Source of the DNA: an uncultured Clostridia bacterium
GTDB lineage: Bacteria; Bacillota; Clostridia; Christensenellales; UBA3700
Direction of reading: 5' to 3'
Length of the DNA: 5,960 bases
Assembly: GCA_947176115.1 (NCBI GenBank)
Contig: CAMWPK010000097.1
Span: 1-5,960, forward strand
Shown here: positions 4,753 to 5,960 of the stretch, one piece after another
Layout of the letters: each line of letters begins with the position of its first letter
Numbering within the stretch: the first letter of the stretch is position 1
Notes under the pieces: generated by a model
The model's database searches: none
What the model was told of the DNA's origin: nothing
What the model saw: the letters and a program-made list of their open reading frames with translations, nothing else
Made by a program: the position numbers and the translations under genes

Positions 4753-5808
4753 ATGAAAAAGAAGATTTTGATCTCGGCGGTATTAGTCATAATGATTTTG
4801 TCAATGTCACTAATGCTTTTCGCGGGATGTAAAACCAAACTTTACGAACTTACCAAAGACTTTGCAATTCCAAAGGCGGAAATCGGCGCAGACACAATGT
4901 CGCTCACGGATGACGCTGTAGAGGGAGGTATCAAAGGTATTAACAGTTCCATGTCAGCATTTGAAATGTTGCAAGTAGGTATGGAGAATTTCTATAATGC
5001 TAAGTATGCTATCAACGAGTATAACGGTGGCGTAAATATGACGCTTGCCGGCGCTATCAAAGTTGATCAAGCCGTTCAATCTTCCAAAATAAGAAACGGT
5101 GTTGGCGACGCAGACGGCGACAATGCAAACAATGCTACTTATTTTGCAGACAATAAGTCCTACTCAGCTTTCGCAAAGATATATGAGAAGTTTGTTATCA
5201 CTCCTGACTCTTGGACAAGAAAAGCCGCAGATAAGGGCGATATAACTTTCTATAAGGCTGGCAGTACTATAAGAAAAGTAAATACTGGAGATACTAGCGT
5301 TAAAAAGAATGATAAAGCCGGTCGTTTGGGTTATTGGTATGTTGAAGGCAATAAATTCGGCACACAAAAGGCTTACAACTCTTTGAGTGAATTAGTTACG
5401 GCAAACAGCAATAATCCTACCATTCTTTGGATGTATGAATTGTCAGCGGATAATATTCAAAAGAAAATCGATCCTATCTACGTAGAGAGCGAGAAGTCTT
5501 ATAAATTCGCATTTGACTTTAAGCCAATGGAGTCTACTGAGAAATACCGTCAAGTAATGCTTAAGCAACTTGAAGGCAATGCAGGTATGCCTATTGAAAA
5601 TCTTGGCTTCAACCAATTGGTATTGGAAGTAGTTATGTGGGAAAACGGTATGATCAGATCTATCAACGTAGTTGAGAACTATCAAATGAAGATGGTTTTG
5701 TCTGGTATAAAGATTAACAGCGCAGTAGTACTTACCGCAACGCAGTTGTTCTCTTACAATCCAAACGAAGCAGGATACGCTATTGCTGATCATCTTGCAA
5801 AATTCTAA
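4753..5808 (+). CDS. Predicted lipoprotein of unknown family
   Basis: I do not recognise this 351-aa protein. It opens with a lipoprotein signal peptide: basic MKKK, a hydrophobic core (about residues 5-22) and a lipobox LFAGC with the acylated cysteine at C26. It should therefore be processed by Lgt and LspA and anchored to the outer face of the membrane. C26 is the only cysteine. The mature part looks like one globular domain. Residues 63-90 are probably helical. Residues 119-128 carry an Asp/Asn-rich turn (DADGDNANNA). Later stretches alternate hydrophobic residues as in beta sheet (KSYKFAFDFKP 248-258, LVLEVVMWENGMIRSINVV 289-307, QMKMVLSGIKINSAVVL 311-327). That pattern is reminiscent of LolA/LppX-like beta-sheet lipoproteins, but this is only an impression. 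There are no transmembrane helices beyond the signal and no catalytic motif. It has its own promoter, a tandem stop (TAATAA, 5806-5811) and a terminator, so it is monocistronic. Confidence 0.9.
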   Translation: MKKKILISAVLVIMILSMSLMLFAGCKTKLYELTKDFAIPKAEIGADTMSLTDDAVEGGIKGINSSMSAFEMLQVGMENFYNAKYAINEYNGGVNMTLAGAIKVDQAVQSSKIRNGVGDADGDNANNATYFADNKSYSAFAKIYEKFVITPDSWTRKAADKGDITFYKAGSTIRKVNTGDTSVKKNDKAGRLGYWYVEGNKFGTQKAYNSLSELVTANSNNPTILWMYELSADNIQKKIDPIYVESEKSYKFAFDFKPMESTEKYRQVMLKQLEGNAGMPIENLGFNQLVLEVVMWENGMIRSINVVENYQMKMVLSGIKINSAVVLTATQLFSYNPNEAGYAIADHLAKF

Positions 5809-5827
5809 TAAGAATAAAATTGATAAG

Positions 5828-5855
5828 AAGGAAGAGCAAAAGCTCTTCCTTTTTT
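5828..5855 (+). terminator. Rho-independent terminator after the lipoprotein gene
   Basis: AAGGAAGAGC (5828-5837) pairs perfectly with GCTCTTCCTT (5842-5851) around the loop AAAA, followed by a T run (5850-5855) and further T-rich DNA. It begins 19 bases after the stop codon at 5808 and ends the monocistronic unit. Confidence 0.95.
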
Positions 5856-5960
5856 ATTTTGCCAAGTGAAATGGGATATTAACTCAACGAGAGGAAAAGT
5901 CGTTTTCGACAAAAATAAAGCAATTAAAGTAATAAATAATATTGCAAAACTTATATATAT

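Noticed and set aside
4548..4838. Minus-strand open frame across the intergenic region and lipoprotein start
   Set aside because: Its composition is that of translated AT-rich spacer DNA. It overlaps the signal peptide coding region of the lipoprotein and lacks a ribosome-binding site.
5107..5142. Asp/Asn-rich segment DADGDNANNA of the lipoprotein as an EF-hand or dockerin calcium loop
   Set aside because: The first acidic positions fit, but position 12 is Tyr rather than Glu or Asp and there is no flanking helix pair or second repeat.

Overview
The window reads as an ordinary chromosomal segment of a low-to-moderate GC, Gram-positive-type bacterium, most likely an uncultured clostridial (Firmicutes/Bacillota) lineage. 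Support for this is the strong Shine-Dalgarno sequences of the AGGAG type, canonical TTGACA/TATAAT-like promoters, compact hairpin-plus-U terminators, a lipobox lipoprotein and AT-rich intergenic DNA. The species cannot be named from the sequence alone.

Layout: (1) Bases 1-332 hold the end, or nearly all, of an unrecognised Lys-rich small protein gene, open at the left edge and closed by a strong terminator (342-370). (2) A consensus extended -10 promoter (372-400) drives tyrS (433-1650, tyrosyl-tRNA synthetase). tyrS overlaps by one base (TAATG) a YigZ/IMPACT-family gene (1650-2303). After a 68-bp gap comes ilvE (2372-3427, branched-chain amino-acid aminotransferase). I see no terminator before the hairpin at 3448-3477, so the three probably form one transcript, though a separate ilvE promoter is not excluded. 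(3) A DegV-family (fatty-acid-binding-type) gene lies on the minus strand (3504-4412), converging on ilvE. The same hairpin can terminate both units. (4) A 340-bp intergenic region (4413-4752) carries the degV promoter, a GC-rich patch, a TA palindrome flanked by two related CGCTTGC..TAGCG mini-hairpins, and the promoter of the next gene. (5) Bases 4753-5808 encode a 351-aa predicted lipoprotein of no family I recognise, with a tandem stop and a textbook terminator (5828-5855). The last ~100 bases hold no gene that I can support.

Functionally, tyrS, yigZ and ilvE are housekeeping genes (translation, a conserved IMPACT-type protein, amino-acid metabolism). DegV proteins bind fatty acids in the FakAB-type phospholipid precursor pathway. 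I find no CRISPR array, transposase, integrase, tRNA, rRNA, toxin-antitoxin or defence system. I do not see an exciting new system here. The items most worth a second look are the unassigned lipoprotein with its repeat-bracketed promoter and the small composite repeat between degV and that gene.
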